This document shows positions 23,425 to 36,900 of a stretch of 64,000 bases of DNA, piece after piece; the stretch's first letter is position 1, and every line of letters starts with the position of its first letter. The position numbers and the translations under genes were made by a program. The DNA lies in NCBI RefSeq assembly GCF_016808095.1, contig NC_068971.1, positions 22,866,501 to 22,930,500 of the forward strand. Reading direction: 5' to 3'. Under the pieces are notes generated by a model. The model was given only the letters and a program-made list of their open reading frames with translations. It did no database searches and had not been told where the DNA came from. This stretch comes from Vigna angularis. Lineage: Eukaryota; Streptophyta; Magnoliopsida; Fabales; Fabaceae.

Positions 23425-24669
23425 CACTAGTGCAACGAAGGGCTATTGCTTCGGTTGTTTTGGGTTTATGACTGCGGTTCCTGAACCGAGGTATATACAG
23501 GCGAGGCAAAAAGGGGTAACCTTTTTGCCTCGGTTCTGAATCGAGGCAATATGTGTGAGTTTTTTGCCTCGGTTGGTTTCGAGCCGAGGTGGTAGATGCC
23601 TTTTTTTTATTTTATTTTTTTTTTCAGAAAATGGGGACTTTTTCTTTTCAAAATATTTTCTTTTTCTTTTTTATTTGGGACAATGGAGGCGGCGACGAAA
23701 CAACCAAAGGCGGCAACGAACGGCCAAAGGCGACGACAAACGGCTAAAGGCGATGATAAACGGCCGAAGACGGTGACGAACAGCCAGTGCCGACGACGTA
23801 CAACCAAAGGCGACAACGAACAACGTAGTTCGCGTGAGAGAAGTAGAGACAGTGGCGACGATCGGTGGTGGAGGCAGTGACGACGACCAATGGTGGAGGC
23901 AGCGGCAACGACCAACGGTGGAGGCAACAGTGACAACCAATGGTGGAGGCAACGACGACAACCGATGGTGGAGGCAGCTGCGACGACTGATGGTGGAGGC
24001 AGCGGCGACGGAGCGAGTTGAGGATGGTGAATCTGAGGTTAAGTTTGTTTGGTGGGAGTTAAGGATGGTGGTGGTGAGAAGGTTGTGGAAGGGGAGAATG
24101 AAAGGGGAGAATGAAAGGTCTGAAATTTTAAAATCGAAGAAGCTATTACCTCGGTTAAGTAGACAACCAAGGTAATAAGACTCTACTGCTTCGGTTCTAA
24201 AGACAACCGATGCCTAAACCTATCATAAAAAATTAAAAAAAAAATTATAAATGGCAAAAAAAAACTATAGGCATCGATTCGCGGTTAAACCGAGGCATTA
24301 AGGCCTTATGACATCGGTTCAAATGGAACCGAGACAGTAAAGGCTAACAAAATTGATTTGAAACGTTTAGATTTAGAGGTTGTTAGCTTTTGGCAGGACA
24401 TACTACCTCGGTTCTGCACAGAACCGAGGCAGTAAGCCTATTTTGAAAAAGTTGGCAGGTGAAAAAGCTAATTTGTAGAAGGAAAGTAGAGTTTGTTGCC
24501 TCGGTTGGTCAGAAAACCGAGACAGTATACCATTTAGGCATCGGTTCCAATTGAACCGAGACATATAGTTTTGCAAAAATTACAAAATTGCCACCTTATT
24601 TTGATACGCTTCGATTTCAAAAATCCGAAGCGTAATGTACGAGTTTAAAAACCTCTCTTTTTACTAGTG
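23425..24669. mobile_element. Non-autonomous CACTA element, 1,245 bp, TSD ATA
   Basis: Starts CACTAGTGCAACGAAGG and ends CTCTTTTTACTAGTG, flanked by ATA on both sides (23422-23424 and 24670-24672). The subterminal motifs (CCTCGGTT / AACCGAGG, and CTTCGG / CCGAAG near the ends) match the family at 6782 and 22226. The ends have the same layout as the 6782 element, including GAGTTTAAAA close to the right terminus. The interior encodes no transposase. Confidence 0.92.
23690..24012. repeat. Degenerate tandem repeats inside the CACTA element
   Basis: Two successive arrays: an 18-27 base unit based on CAACCAAAGGCGACGACGAA (23695-23825) and a ~24-30 base unit based on GGTGGAGGCAGCGGCGACGA (23865-24010). 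They produce long charged frames on both strands but no recognisable protein. The position mirrors the purine minisatellite in the 6782 element. Confidence 0.8.
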
Positions 24670-24672
24670 ATA

Positions 24673-26458
24673 TTAAGTTTCACAACCAAAATTAAAGCAA
24701 ATATGGATATTCGATTTTGATTCCTATCATAACCAAAGCTAAATACTCTTTAAAAAAGTATTTAAAATAAAAACATTAAACTTTAATTATAACCAAATTG
24801 AAACAGAAATAAATATTTAGTTTTGGTTCAAGTTGAAACCAAATATTCTAATAAAAAATTATTAAAAAAACAATATTAAACTTTAGTTACCTCTCTAATC
24901 AAAGCAAAAAAGATATTTACTAATAATCAAAGTCAAATAAACTTTCGAAAAAAAAAAGTATAATAAAAAAAAGTGGTGGAAATGTAAAGGGTTAGATATG
25001 ACCCAGTTTTTGTTGTTGGGTTTTTGTAAAATTATTTGTGCATAGACGTGAGGACTAGGTATGGTGATAATAAGTAGAGATGGGCAACGTGAGAAGACGA
25101 TATGGAAAATGATACGGATTCAATAATTGTGTGTGACAGCTGTTGGCAAGTATAGAGTTAAATGAATAAGAATGAATATGTTTAGTTTAGTTTAAAGAAG
25201 AGAGGTTTATTTTAATGGATTTCTTCTCCTCTCTCTTTTGAATTTCAGATCCATAACAACACTCCACAATCTCAGATTCATCTCAAACTCATCGTTTCTG
25301 CACACACTTTGCTCCTCTTCTTATGCTTCACCAAACCTACATAACCAACCCCTTCTCTTCTATGCTCTCTTTCACTTTTCACACTCAAGATGCTATGATC
25401 TCCATGCTTCACCTCTTCTCTGTGCAGTGCAGCGGTGATCCACAGGTAAATACCTTACTCAATGTTTCTTTCTACTCTTTCTATTAAATATATCTCTCAA
25501 CCACCATTTTTAGGCAATGTTTCATTTTCATACAAAATTTTTATTGAAAACAAAATAATAGTCTTACAATATAAATTTTAAATCTAATTTTATTTTATAA
25601 AATTAATTTTTAAGATAAATTTTACCCTCATTTATTTAATATAAGACATTAATGAATCAACTTCAACAGAGACCGCATCATAATTCTAATAAATAAATTT
25701 TTCTTACAGATTTTGGTTAACTCTCTTATGTAAAATTTAAATTTTATTCAATTTGATGAAATTCATTTGTAAAATAAAATTTGTATTTATTTATATATTA
25801 TTAATTTATTTTATTTTTAAATAAAATGGCATGTTCAATAAATAATATGTGTGTGAACAAAGAAAAATTACAGTTATGAGCAGCAAGCCTTTATTTACAG
25901 AACTGGAAATAATAGAAAGTATAAAATGTTGAAATAGTGGAGTTTGACAGTGAGAGAAGTTGAAGTAAATATTAGTAATATGGCAAAGAGCAAACAGAGA
26001 TAAGCATGCATTGATGACCATCATTCACTAACAAAGAACAAAAATCAACCATTCCATCTATTCTTTTTTCACTGAAATTGCTTCTCTAGTTTTTGTATTT
26101 TTATTGGGTTTGTACCCATCATGCGCCCAGATGCTGGCCCAGATGAATAATGTGAGTAGTTGGGAGTTGATATCAATTTGTTGATTCCTTACTTAATACA
26201 TTTTTCATGACGTAAAACATCACTCCACTTACTACAAAATGTCAAACTATTATACGATTTCTTAAGACACAATACTGCACAAAAATCTTTTTAAACAAGT
26301 TAAAGAAACTTTAAACTGATTTTTGAAACTATAGAAATAAGGGTATGAAAAATATTCAACTTTTTTAAATCGATTTAAAATGTCTACTTTTAATACTTAG
26401 TTTTGAAACTGGTTTAAAAAATTGTTTTGGGAATCAAAATTATATATATATATATATA
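24673..26458. other. Intergenic DNA
   Basis: AT-rich with a pyrimidine-rich stretch at 25225-25440 that has short open frames but no recognisable protein. A TA microsatellite lies at 26440-26460. Nothing else was identified. Confidence 0.45.
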
Positions 26459-26640
26459 TATGACCCAGACTATTTAAACCGGTTAGAAAAGTGAACTTTT
26501 TATATAAATGACCCATACTTTTTAAACTACTGGAAGGCTTTAACTGATTTAAAAAATGCATTATTTATATGACTCTGAGTTTTTAAATTGGTTGACACTT
26601 TAACCTGTTTAAAAAAATCCACTTTCTATACCTATTTGGA
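26459..26640. repeat. Three degenerate ~60-bp tandem units
   Basis: Units begin at TGACCCAGACTATTTAAACC, TGACCCATACTTTTTAAAC and TGACTCTGAGTTTTTAAATTG. Each is followed by a TTTAA-rich tail ending in TATATAAA, TTATTTATA or TTTCTATA. Confidence 0.6.
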
Positions 26641-26885
26641 GACGAATCAATATAAAAAATTACAAATTATTTTTAAATGACAGGTTGTATCTGTTCCCTA
26701 CCACATACAAACATGCATATAATTAATATAGTCTAGAATAGTCAAATTTATAACCTCCAAAACACCCAACCAAGATATATATATTCATTCAATGTTGTAA
26801 TAATTACATCAAAGCTAATACAATCTCAACCTCATAAAATCACCTAATATCATATATTATAGATACTTAAAAGGAACCAAACCCA

Positions 26886-27660
26886 CTATTCACAAACTTC
26901 CTTTAGGACATCTTGCTCCAATGGAGGCGTGTCACTGAAAATCTACACATTGAACAGTTTGAGTCAATTTATAGTGATAAATATTTGAAATGTTAGTTAT
27001 AAATTGTACATATTACCAAATCCCATGAGTCAACGATGTTTGTGGATATGATTTTCTACATGTGTCTCATCACAAAATATCCACACTTAAAACTTTTCGG
27101 TTAACATGAGCACAAGTTAAATTCATAGAATATTATAAACTTTATAATCGTATTTCTATAGTATGAAAGATTAACTACTTACAATTGGCTTAATGAACTG
27201 TAACTTATTTCTAAAGGTGATATGTGTTTCTTACAGCCTTGAATAAGGTTAAATCACTCTCTAAAAGTTAATTGTACATTGAAATTTGTGTCTAGTAGTA
27301 ATATTAAATTATATAACACAAAAATAAATTATAAAAAAACTTATGCTATTAGTGTACTTTTAATTGCCAAAGTGTTAGGTTTCTTGTGTAATGAACATAA
27401 GAGAAACACAAGAAAATGTTGAGGAGTAATTACTAGCAAATGTCAATGACCCCTAAAGATTCTAACAACATTAGGTACAATTAACATTTACATGAATATA
27501 ATATAATTTATAAAAAAAACATACTTACTATTGTACATAAGGTGCTAAGTAGACTTTTCTTTTCCATTTTCAAAGTCCTCTAATAGGTATTTTTTCACCT
27601 CTTCACCTTTATCCCAACTTTTTGAATGGTCACAGTGTCAATAAATCCATATATGTGATC
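26886..27660 (-). pseudogene. Ulp1-like cysteine protease remnant (CACTA-associated type)
   Basis: Short exon-like blocks lie in order on the minus strand. DHIYGFID and SHSKSWDKGEEVKKYLLEDF are at about 27660-27540. KCGYFVMRHM with the presumed catalytic Cys follows at 27088-27059, then NIVDSWDL and a GT donor. A last exon PPLEQDVLKEVCE ends with TAG at 26886-26888. This resembles the C48 (Ulp1) domain carried by some plant transposons, including the C-terminal PPL...V..E pattern. Frameshifts and a stop right after the catalytic region show that it is dead. The CACTA-like terminus at 28374 is oriented as its likely 5' end. Confidence 0.55.
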
Positions 27661-28019
27661 ATTCTTCCAATTAATGCATATATGATGTAAATATCTTAAA
27701 TATCAAAAATGAATAATGTTAGAATAACTTATTAAATATATTCAAACTTGATTAAAAAAAAGTAGAAACACATATATTCAAACGCGAGAGGAAGATGAGA
27801 ATTCTCCAGCCATAAACCCAACAACGTGACCACAACACGAGCAACGCCATTGTAGCACGAGAGCAACCGACGACAAGGGAACCGCGAGCAACGATGAAGG
27901 TTAGCGACAAACGAAATAACTGGCATGGGAAGTGCGGGATGCAAATAGAGGTGTAGGGTAGAGAAGAAAAAAGACGATATGAGAAGCACAAATAATAGTA
28001 AAGCATGAAAGGGCTGGGA

Positions 28020-28374
28020 AGAGGAGTATTAAACATTCTATACCAGTTATAGTGACTAATAAGTATAGAAAGTCTTATCCAATATTACAAAAGTGCCACC
28101 ACATTACTTTCTATACGGGTTCCGAGTCCAACAATATAGAAAAACTTTGTAATTTATTACAGTTTTGTCACTGTATCACTTTCTATACTGATTATGCGTT
28201 CAATCGTTGTAGAAAAAACTTTGTAATTTATTATAGTTTTATCACCATGCTACTTTCTATATTGGTTTTGGGTATAGAAAAACTTTTCATATTTACAAAA
28301 CCTTGCCAATTTCTATACCTAGTAAATTATAACCGATATAAAAACATGATATAAAATGACTTTTCTACACTAGT
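28020..28374. mobile_element. CACTA-type terminus with subterminal repeats (one end only)
   Basis: The sequence ends ...GACTTTTCTACACTAGTG at 28374. Over 350 bp it carries repeated motifs (ACTTTCTATAC, GTATAGAAAAACTTT, ACCAGTTATA / TATAACCG) spaced like CACTA subterminal repeats but of another family than the CCTCGGTT type. No matching left terminus was found, so the element is truncated. Confidence 0.5.
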
Positions 28375-30238
28375 GACATTTACAACTTTCAAGTGACTAT
28401 AGTGTCGTATTATTTCTAAGATTTTCTTACATGAGCTTTCTAGATGTTTGCATCAACTTTTATCAATTATGTTTACTTAATGTTTATATATTGATTCGCT
28501 TATAAGTCATAAACTTTGAAATTTTGCATTTGCATCAGAAAAAAAAGTATCCCTAGTAGAAACCAATAAAGCAAAGGAGAAGGTCTCAATTGTCAAGGGA
28601 GTATGGAAGTAGTTGTCTCTACGGCGACTGAAAATGCAATGCAAATTGCAGTACGTGTAGTGAAACGACAGTTTAGCTACTTTTTTAATTACAATGACAA
28701 ATTTGAAGAGGTCAAATCTAACATTGAGAGGTTGGATAATACTAGGAAAAGGATACATCAAGTTAATAATGCAGAAATGAATGCAGAAGAAATTGAAGAT
28801 GATGTTCAACATTGCTTAAAACAATTGGATAAGAAGATTGAAAAGTATAAACAATTTATTCACGATGAATATCATTCAAAGACAAGATGTTCCATTGGTT
28901 TCTTTCCAAATAACTTGTCGTTGAGGTATCGATTGGGCAGAAATGCTACAAAAATGGTAGAGGAAATGGAAGCAGAAGAACTTTGGAATAAAAAGTTTGA
29001 TGAAGTTTCCTATCGAGTACTCCCGTCCATTAATTCTGCTTTGACAAACACTAGTTATGAAAGCTTTGCATCAAGAGAAAAAACTATCAATGTGTGTATG
29101 CAAGCACTAGAAGACTCTACAATTAATATGATTGGCCTTTATGGTGTTGGTGGTGTGGGTAAGACCACTTTAGTCAAAGAAGTTGCTAAGAAAGCTCAAG
29201 AAAAGAAGTTGTTCAATGTGGTGGTTATGGAAAATATAACAAGAAATCCTAACATCATAAAAATTCAAGGACAAATAGCTGAGATGTTAGGAATGAGATT
29301 GGAAGAGGAAAGTGAGATTGTACGAGCAGATCGCATTCGAAAGAGATTAAAGAAAGAAAAGGAGAACACCCTTATAATTTTAGATGATTTATGGGATGGG
29401 TTGGACTTGAATAGATTGGGGATTCCAATCAGTGATGAAAATGATGGAAGCGAACAAGATGTCAATGATATATCTGATTCTAGTTACGATAAGATGGAAA
29501 AAGAAGAGTTATCTTCCGATTTCAATAACATGACAGAAGAAAATTTATCTGAAGATCACAAAAGATGCAAAATTCTTCTAACATCTAGAAGAAAACAAGT
29601 ATTGTGTAATCAAATGGATGTGAAGGAGAGATCAACTTTCTCTGTTGGAGTCCTTAATGAAACTGAGGGAAAGACTTTGCTTAAGAGATTGGCTGGAATA
29701 CACATCCAAAATTTAGTGTATGATGAGAAAGCCATTGAAATTGCAAGAATGTGTGATGGGTTGCCTATTGCATTGGTTTCCATAGAGAGGAAACTAAAGA
29801 ATAAAAGTTCCTTTGTATGGGAGGATGTCTATCAACAAATGAAAAAGAAAAGTTTTATGGAAGGGCAAGAACCTATTGAGTTCTCTATAAAGCTTAGTTA
29901 TGATCATCTAAAAAATGAGCAGCTTAAGTGTATTTTTTTACATTGTGCAAGAATGGGAAATGATGCTTTGGTTATGGACTTGGTGAAGTTTTGTATTGGT
30001 TTGGGTTTGATACAAGGAGTCCACACAATTGGAGAAGCGAGAAACAAAGTAAATATGTTGATAGAAGAGCTAAAAGAATCAAGTTTGCTGTTGGAAAGTT
30101 ACTCTAGCAACCGCTTTAACATGCACGACATTGTGCGTGATGTTGCTCTTTCAATATCATCCAAAGAAAAACAAATGTTCTTTATGAAAAATGGCATAAT
30201 CGATGAGTGGCCTCACAAAGATCAACTTGAGAGGTACA

Positions 30239-31261
30239 TGTCGGAACAATCGGTACCGGTATAGAGTTGCACAGCGGAATAAAATATTTAGAAAGCGTGT
30301 TACGGTCACAAATTAAGTTATGATGGTCTGTTTTAGAAAATCAATTTTCTTAGAGAAAATTTAACAAACACTTGATGTGCGTAAAACAGTAATGAGTGTA
30401 AGGAATAGAAAAATTGACACACTGAATTTTTATCCTGGTTCGATTCAAAAGAATCTACGTCCAGTTGTTAATCACTATAAAAAGTGATTAACGATTTCAC
30501 TAAAATCAGTTTCAACAAAGTACAATTAAGAGTGAATAAAAAGCATAAATATAAAACCTTCCTTCGACCAACGAAATGGAAGCAAGCAATCTACACTTTC
30601 CTTCTAATCCAGAACAGTGCAGAACAGTTCTTCCTTCGACCAACGAACCGGATGCCAACTCGAAGAGAATAACTCCGACCTTTGACTCACAAAGCGAGAG
30701 CTTCTCCTTTTCACGAGACTTGACAGTGCAATGAACTAGCTTATGGAACTTCCTCAGATAACACTGTATTCTCACAAGCTCAGTAAAAATTCTAGGAGTT
30801 TTGGAACTCACCTATATAGCCCACTAATCTAATTTCGCAAAGATGAATTATAACTGCCGCAGATAATCGATTATTGTTAGTGCTAATCGATTATTCAAGT
30901 CCGTTAGAGGGTTTTCAAAAAAGTGATAATCGATTATCCTGAGGAATAATTGATTATTTCAGTGACTTTGGCAGTTCTCATCAGAACTGTGATAATCGAT
31001 TATTTGGAGTAATAATCGATTATTCCAGTGCAACGAGGTTTTTTAGAATGGCTCAGGATAATCGATTATTGCTTCTAATAATCGATTAAATGCGTAGCAG
31101 TTCTAAGAATACGAATTTTTCTAAGTATTACATGTTTAAAGCTTTTCCTAATACATTTATGATCTACAAATTGCTTTTAAAACAACTATAACAATCTACA
31201 TCTTTCAGCATCATCAAAACTATTTATCTTCAAATTTACCAATGCTTCTTCATTGGTAACA
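30239..31261 (-). mobile_element. Solo LTR (1,023 bp) inserted in CNL exon 1, TSD GTACA
   Basis: Bounded by TGTCGGAACAATCGG and CATTGGTAACA, with GTACA on both sides (30234-30238 and 31262-31266). Removing it rejoins the frame as E-R-Y-T-A-I, the expected order for this receptor family. The minus orientation is inferred from the CTGGTTCGATTC block, which sits as in the minus-oriented LTR at 14268, and from TTTTGATGATG near its minus-strand start. It carries at least seven TAATCGATTA-type motifs between 30861 and 31090. No internal retrotransposon sequence is present. Confidence 0.92.
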
Positions 31262-33843
31262 GTACACTGCTATCTTTTTACACTATTGTTATATCAATGA
31301 TGATCTTCCTGGGAGTATATATTGTCCTAGACTTGAAGTCCTACATATTGACAATAAAGATCAGTTTTTGAAAATACCAGATGACTTTTTCAAAGACATG
31401 ATTGAACTCAGAGTCTTGATATTGACTGGTTTTAATTTTCCATGTTTACCTTCTTCAATTATATGCTTATCAAAACTAAGAATGCTTAGTTTGGAAAAGT
31501 GCACTCTGGGACAGAACTTGTCAATTATTGGAGAGTTAAAAAAACTACGAATTCTTACTCTTTCGGGGTCTAACATTGAAAGTTTGCCCTTTGAGTTTGG
31601 GCAACTAGATAAACTTCAACTTCTTGACTTAAGCAATTGCTCAAAATTAAGTGTCATACCTTCCAACGTCATATCAAGGATGAACATTTTGGAAGAATTT
31701 TATATGAGAGACACCTTGATTCTATGGGAGGCCAAGGAGATGATCCAAAATAAAAATGCTAGTCTTTCTGAGTTGAGGCACTTGAATCAGTTGCGAAACC
31801 TAGACTTACACATTCAGAATGTTGCTCATGTTCCACAAAACTTGTTTTTTGATAAGTTGGATAGCTACAAGATTATCATTGGTGAATTCAACATGCTCAT
31901 AGAGGGAGAATTCAAAATCCCTGACAAGTATGAAGTGGTGAAACTTCTGGTATTGAACCTAAAAGAAGGTATTGACATTCATTCTGAAACATGGGTTAAA
32001 ATGTTGTTCAAAAATGTTGAATATTTATTGTTGGGAGAACTCATTGATGTTCATGATGTTTTCTATGAGTTAAATGTTGAAGATTTCAAAAGTTGAAACA
32101 TTTATCCATTGTAAACAATATTGGCCTTCAATATATTATTAACTCAGTGGAACGACTCCACCCTTTATTAGCTTTTCCCAAATTGGAGTCGTTGTATCTT
32201 TACAAATTGTATAATTTGGAGAAACTATGTAACAATCAGCTTCTAGAGGCCTCTTTCTGCAGATTAAAAACCATCAAGATTAAATCATGTGACAAATTGG
32301 AAAGCCTTTTCACATTTTTCATGGTTGGACTCCTTACCATGCTTGAAAATATTGAAGTGTGTGATTGCGATTATTTGAAAGACATAGTTTCCATTGAAAG
32401 ACAACCCCATACTGACAGTGATGACAATATCGAGTTTCCTCAGTTACGAACTTTGACATTAAAATCCTTACCAGCATTTACTTCTTTGTATACCAATGAT
32501 AAGATTCCTTGTAGTGCACGATCACTGGAAGAAAAAGGGAGAAACAGGAACAGAGATATTATTGTTGAAGTTGAGCAAGATGGCACCAATTCTTGCCTTT
32601 CACTCTTCAATGAAAAGGTAATATAAAGCATTATCAAAAATATGTATATCCTCTAGAATCCTTTACAATCTTTAATTAAATTTGCATGTTATTCTTCATA
32701 ATCTTATTGTTTAGAAATTAATTATTCTTACAGATTTTGATTCCAAAACTAGAATCGTTGGAGTTATCCTCGGTCAACATCCAAAAGATATGGAGTGACA
32801 AATCTCAGCATTGTTTTCAAAATTTGCTGACGTTAAATGTGACAGATTGTGGTAATTTGAAATATTTATTGTCATTCTCCATGGCTGTAAGTTTGGAGAA
32901 TCTCCAAAGCCTTTCTGTAAGTGAATGTGAAATGATGGAGGATATATTTCGTCCAAAAGATGATGAGGTGTGTGGATTTATTCAGTATTTAGTTTGATTC
33001 ATATTATCATTTGTTGTAGAATTAATTGCATTAATTGTTGAGGTCTTTTAGTTGCTTATCTAACTAGTAATTTTTATTGTAGGGGAATATTGATTATGTT
33101 TTTCCTAAGTTAAAGAAAATGGAGATCACCTGCATGGAGAAACTCAATAGCATTTGGCAACCCCATATCGGTCTTCATTCCTTCAACAGTTTAGACTCTT
33201 TGATAATAAGAGAGTGTCACAAACTTGTAAAGATTTTTCCTAGTTTTATGGGGCAAAAATTTCAGAGTCTTCAAAGCTTGACCATTACAAATTGCAAGTT
33301 AGTGGAAAACATATTTGATTTTGAAATGATTCCACAAACTAGTGATATAAATGAAACACAATTGCATAAAATAGTTCTACAAAATCTGTCAAATTTAGTG
33401 AGCATATGGAAGGATGACACTTGTCAAATACTTAAATATAATAATCTGCAAAGCATAACAGTTGCTGGGAGTCCAAATTTAAATTATCTCTTTCCAGTTT
33501 CGATTACCAAGGACCTAGAAAATTTGGAATCTCTTGATGTAAGGAACTGTAGGGCGATGAAAGAGATTGTTGGTTGGGACAAAGGTACAAATGAAAATGT
33601 TATCACCTTTAAGTTTCCTCGTCTAAACTATGTATCATTACAATCATTATTTGAACTTATGAGTTTTTACGGGAGAGCTCATACTTTGGAATGGCCATCA
33701 TTGAAGAAATTGTTGATACTAAGATGTGGTAAGCTTGAAGGAATCAATACAGATATCTCAAACTCACAAGTGAAACCAATTGGTTTGGCTACAGAAAAGG
33801 TAATAGAAAAGATGAATTAAAAACCTCTCACTAAAGGATGTGA

Positions 33844-33845
<2 letters not shown>

Positions 33846-33928
<83 letters not shown>
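33846..33928. repeat. (AT)n microsatellite in CNL intron 3
   Basis: About 41 uninterrupted AT dinucleotides lie between exons 3 and 4. A run this long is likely to vary in length between accessions. Confidence 0.97.
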
Positions 33929-33930
<2 letters not shown>

Positions 33931-36900
33931 TCTTTTATGTATTGTAAAAAATAATTTATTCACGAAAATTTGGTTCCAAATATGCTTTGATAATGATAAT
34001 ATTTGTATTATATGTTTGTTAGGTGATATACAATTTGGAATTTATGGCAATGAGCTTCAGGGAAGTAGAGTGGTTGCAGAATTACATTATCAATGTTCAC
34101 AGAATGCAAAATCTACAATCAGTTGTGTTGCATGGGTTGAAGAACGTTGAAGTTCTCTTCTGGCTTTTGCATAGACTTCCCAATTTGAAAAGGTTAACAT
34201 TGGGGTTCTGTCACTTGAAAAGGATTTGGGCCCCTGCAAGTCTTATTTCACGTGAAAAAATTGGAGTTGTTATGCAACTTCAAGCGTTGGAACTAAAAAA
34301 CATTTGGCCTCTGGAGGAGATTGGCTTTGAGCATGAGGTGCTTCTTCAAAGGGTAGAACGCTTAATCATTCAATGCTGTACCAAATTGAAAATTTTGGCG
34401 TCATCCTCAGTATCTTTTAGTTACTTAACATATTTAGAAGTGGAAAATTGTATGTTGAGGAATTTGATGACATGCTCAACTGCTAAAACCTTGGTTCAAC
34501 TCAAAACGATGAAAGTAAGTTATTGTCCAATGATTGTGGAAATCATTTCAGAAAATGAAGGGGAAGAAATACAGGAAATTGAGTTTAAACTATTGAGATC
34601 CTTAGAATTGGTTTCTCTACAAAATCTCACAAGTTTCATGAATGTTGATAAGTGTGACTTAAAATTTCCTGTAATGGAAAATTTAGTAGTGAGTGAATGT
34701 CCTAAAATGACGAAATTCTCCAAAGTTCAAAGTGCTCCAAATCTACAAAAAGTACAAGTTGTAGCCACAGAAAAAGACAAATGGTATTGGGAAGGTGATT
34801 TAAATGCAACTCTGAAGAAACATTTCACACATCAGGTACGAATCATAATATTTATTTATGATTCCTAAACCATCAATATTTTTCATTTCATTTAAAACTT
34901 TGGCAACAAAGTATTCTACAATATAACTGTCATAGTTAGAAAACATATATAAATTGCACGCTGTAGCATTTGTGTAATATAATTTGAAGCAAAGCCTTTG
35001 TACAATATAAATGTCATAAGTTGATTTCTTCATTAATTTTTCTTGTACATACATACACTTGTAATGATGAGTTGTTTTGGCTTCTAAGGTGTCTTTTGAG
35101 TATTCAAAGCACATGAAGTTGAAGGATTATCCAGAGATGAAAGAAGTTTGTCAAGGAAAACCTGTTTTTCAAGATAATTTCTTTGGCAGTTTAAGAAAAT
35201 TGGAATTTGATGCAGCAAGTAAAAGAGAGATTGTACTTCCATCTTATGTGCTTCCTTACTTGAAGAACTTAGAAGAACTGAATATAGAGAGCTGTAAATC
35301 AGCACGAGTAATATTTGACATGGATGACTGTCAGATCAAGGAAACAGTCTTTCGTTTAAAAAAGCTTACTTTAAAAGACTTACCAAATATGAAATGGATA
35401 TGGAACAAAAACCCTGAAGGAATAGTCAGTTTTCCCAATTTGGAAGAAGTGTTTGTAAGTAGTTGTGGAACCTTGGTAACATTGTTCCCATCCACCCTTG
35501 CCAGAAATCTCAGTAAGCTTAAGGCACTTACAATACATAACTGTAGCAAGTTGGTAGAAATTGTTGAAAAGAAAGAGGAAATGGAAGATGAAATAACCGA
35601 AATTTTTGAATTTCCTTGTTTGTCGAAGTTGTTTCTTTGTAATTTGCCAATGCTTATTTGCTTTTATCCCAGACAACACCTTCTCAAATGCCCTATATTA
35701 GAAAGGTTGCATGTGGCATACTGTCGTAAGTTGAAGCTATTCACATCACAACCTCATCATAGTCTACCACATCCCATGTTCCTGATTGAAGAGGTGACAG
35801 AGCATTAGTAATTAATGTTTTCATTTCCTTTTTTTTCATAATTTTTCTCTTTCTAATTGAAATCACTTTATCTTGCTAGGTTGTTCCCAAACTGAAGGAA
35901 GTGATACTCAATGAGAAAAACATTACCTTGTTGAAAGATGGACATTCACGAGACCTCCTTCACAAACTAAATTATCTTGATCTAGTTTCTGAAGATTATG
36001 GAAATAAGAAAGATAGTTTACCTTTTGATTTCCTTCAAAAGGTACCCAATTTAGAATATCTTGTTGTGAGGCAATGTTTTGGTCTGAAGGAGATATTTCC
36101 CTCAAAAAAACTAGATGGTGATCATGATGGAATATTACTAGCTGGATTGAATAAATTAAGCCTAAATAAACTTCTTGAGTTGGAATCTATAGGGTTAGAT
36201 CACCCTTGGGTAAAGCCTTACACTGAAAAACTTCAAGGATTAGCAGTTATTAAGTGCCCTCGTTTAGAAAGATTAGTAAATTGTGTTACATCTTTCATCA
36301 ATTTGAAGCAGCTGATTGTGAAAAACTGTAAAAGAATGATGTATCTATTCACATTTTCAACAGCCAAAAGTTTGGGGAAGCTTGAGACTTTACGTATAGA
36401 GAATTGTGAGTCAATGAAAGAGATAATAGAAAAAGAAGATGAAAATGGTTATGATGAAATCATATTTGGACGGCTCACAAAACTATGGTTATATTCCCTA
36501 CCAAGACTAGTAAGCTTTTATTCAGGAAATGACATTTTGCAATTCTCATCTTTGCAAATAATGAGACTATTTAAATGTCCCAATATGAAAAGTTTCTCAC
36601 AAGGAAACACAAATGCGCCAATGTTTTATGGAATTAAATCTTCATCTGATTCTGATTTAACCTTCCATTCAGATCTCAACATGACAGTTGAAAGCTTGTT
36701 CCACGAGCAGGTAAGGAAATTATTGTGTCATTATTCCTATCCTTTTTTTTCTTCAATTTCTGTTAATTGATCGCATTCTAAAAAGTTCTTTTAATTATTA
36801 TTATTATTAAAAAAATGGGTATATTATTCATAATTTTTCACTAATACAAACAAAATTTTTATTTTACAATATATATAGATTAAAAGTAAGCTCACAGTTT

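Noticed and set aside
23555..24175. Several overlapping frames on both strands in the second CACTA element
   Set aside because: They come from GC-rich tandem repeats; no frame has a domain, splice site or start context.
25238..25438. Open frame of 66 residues
   Set aside because: Pyrimidine-rich low-complexity sequence with no homology or splice context.
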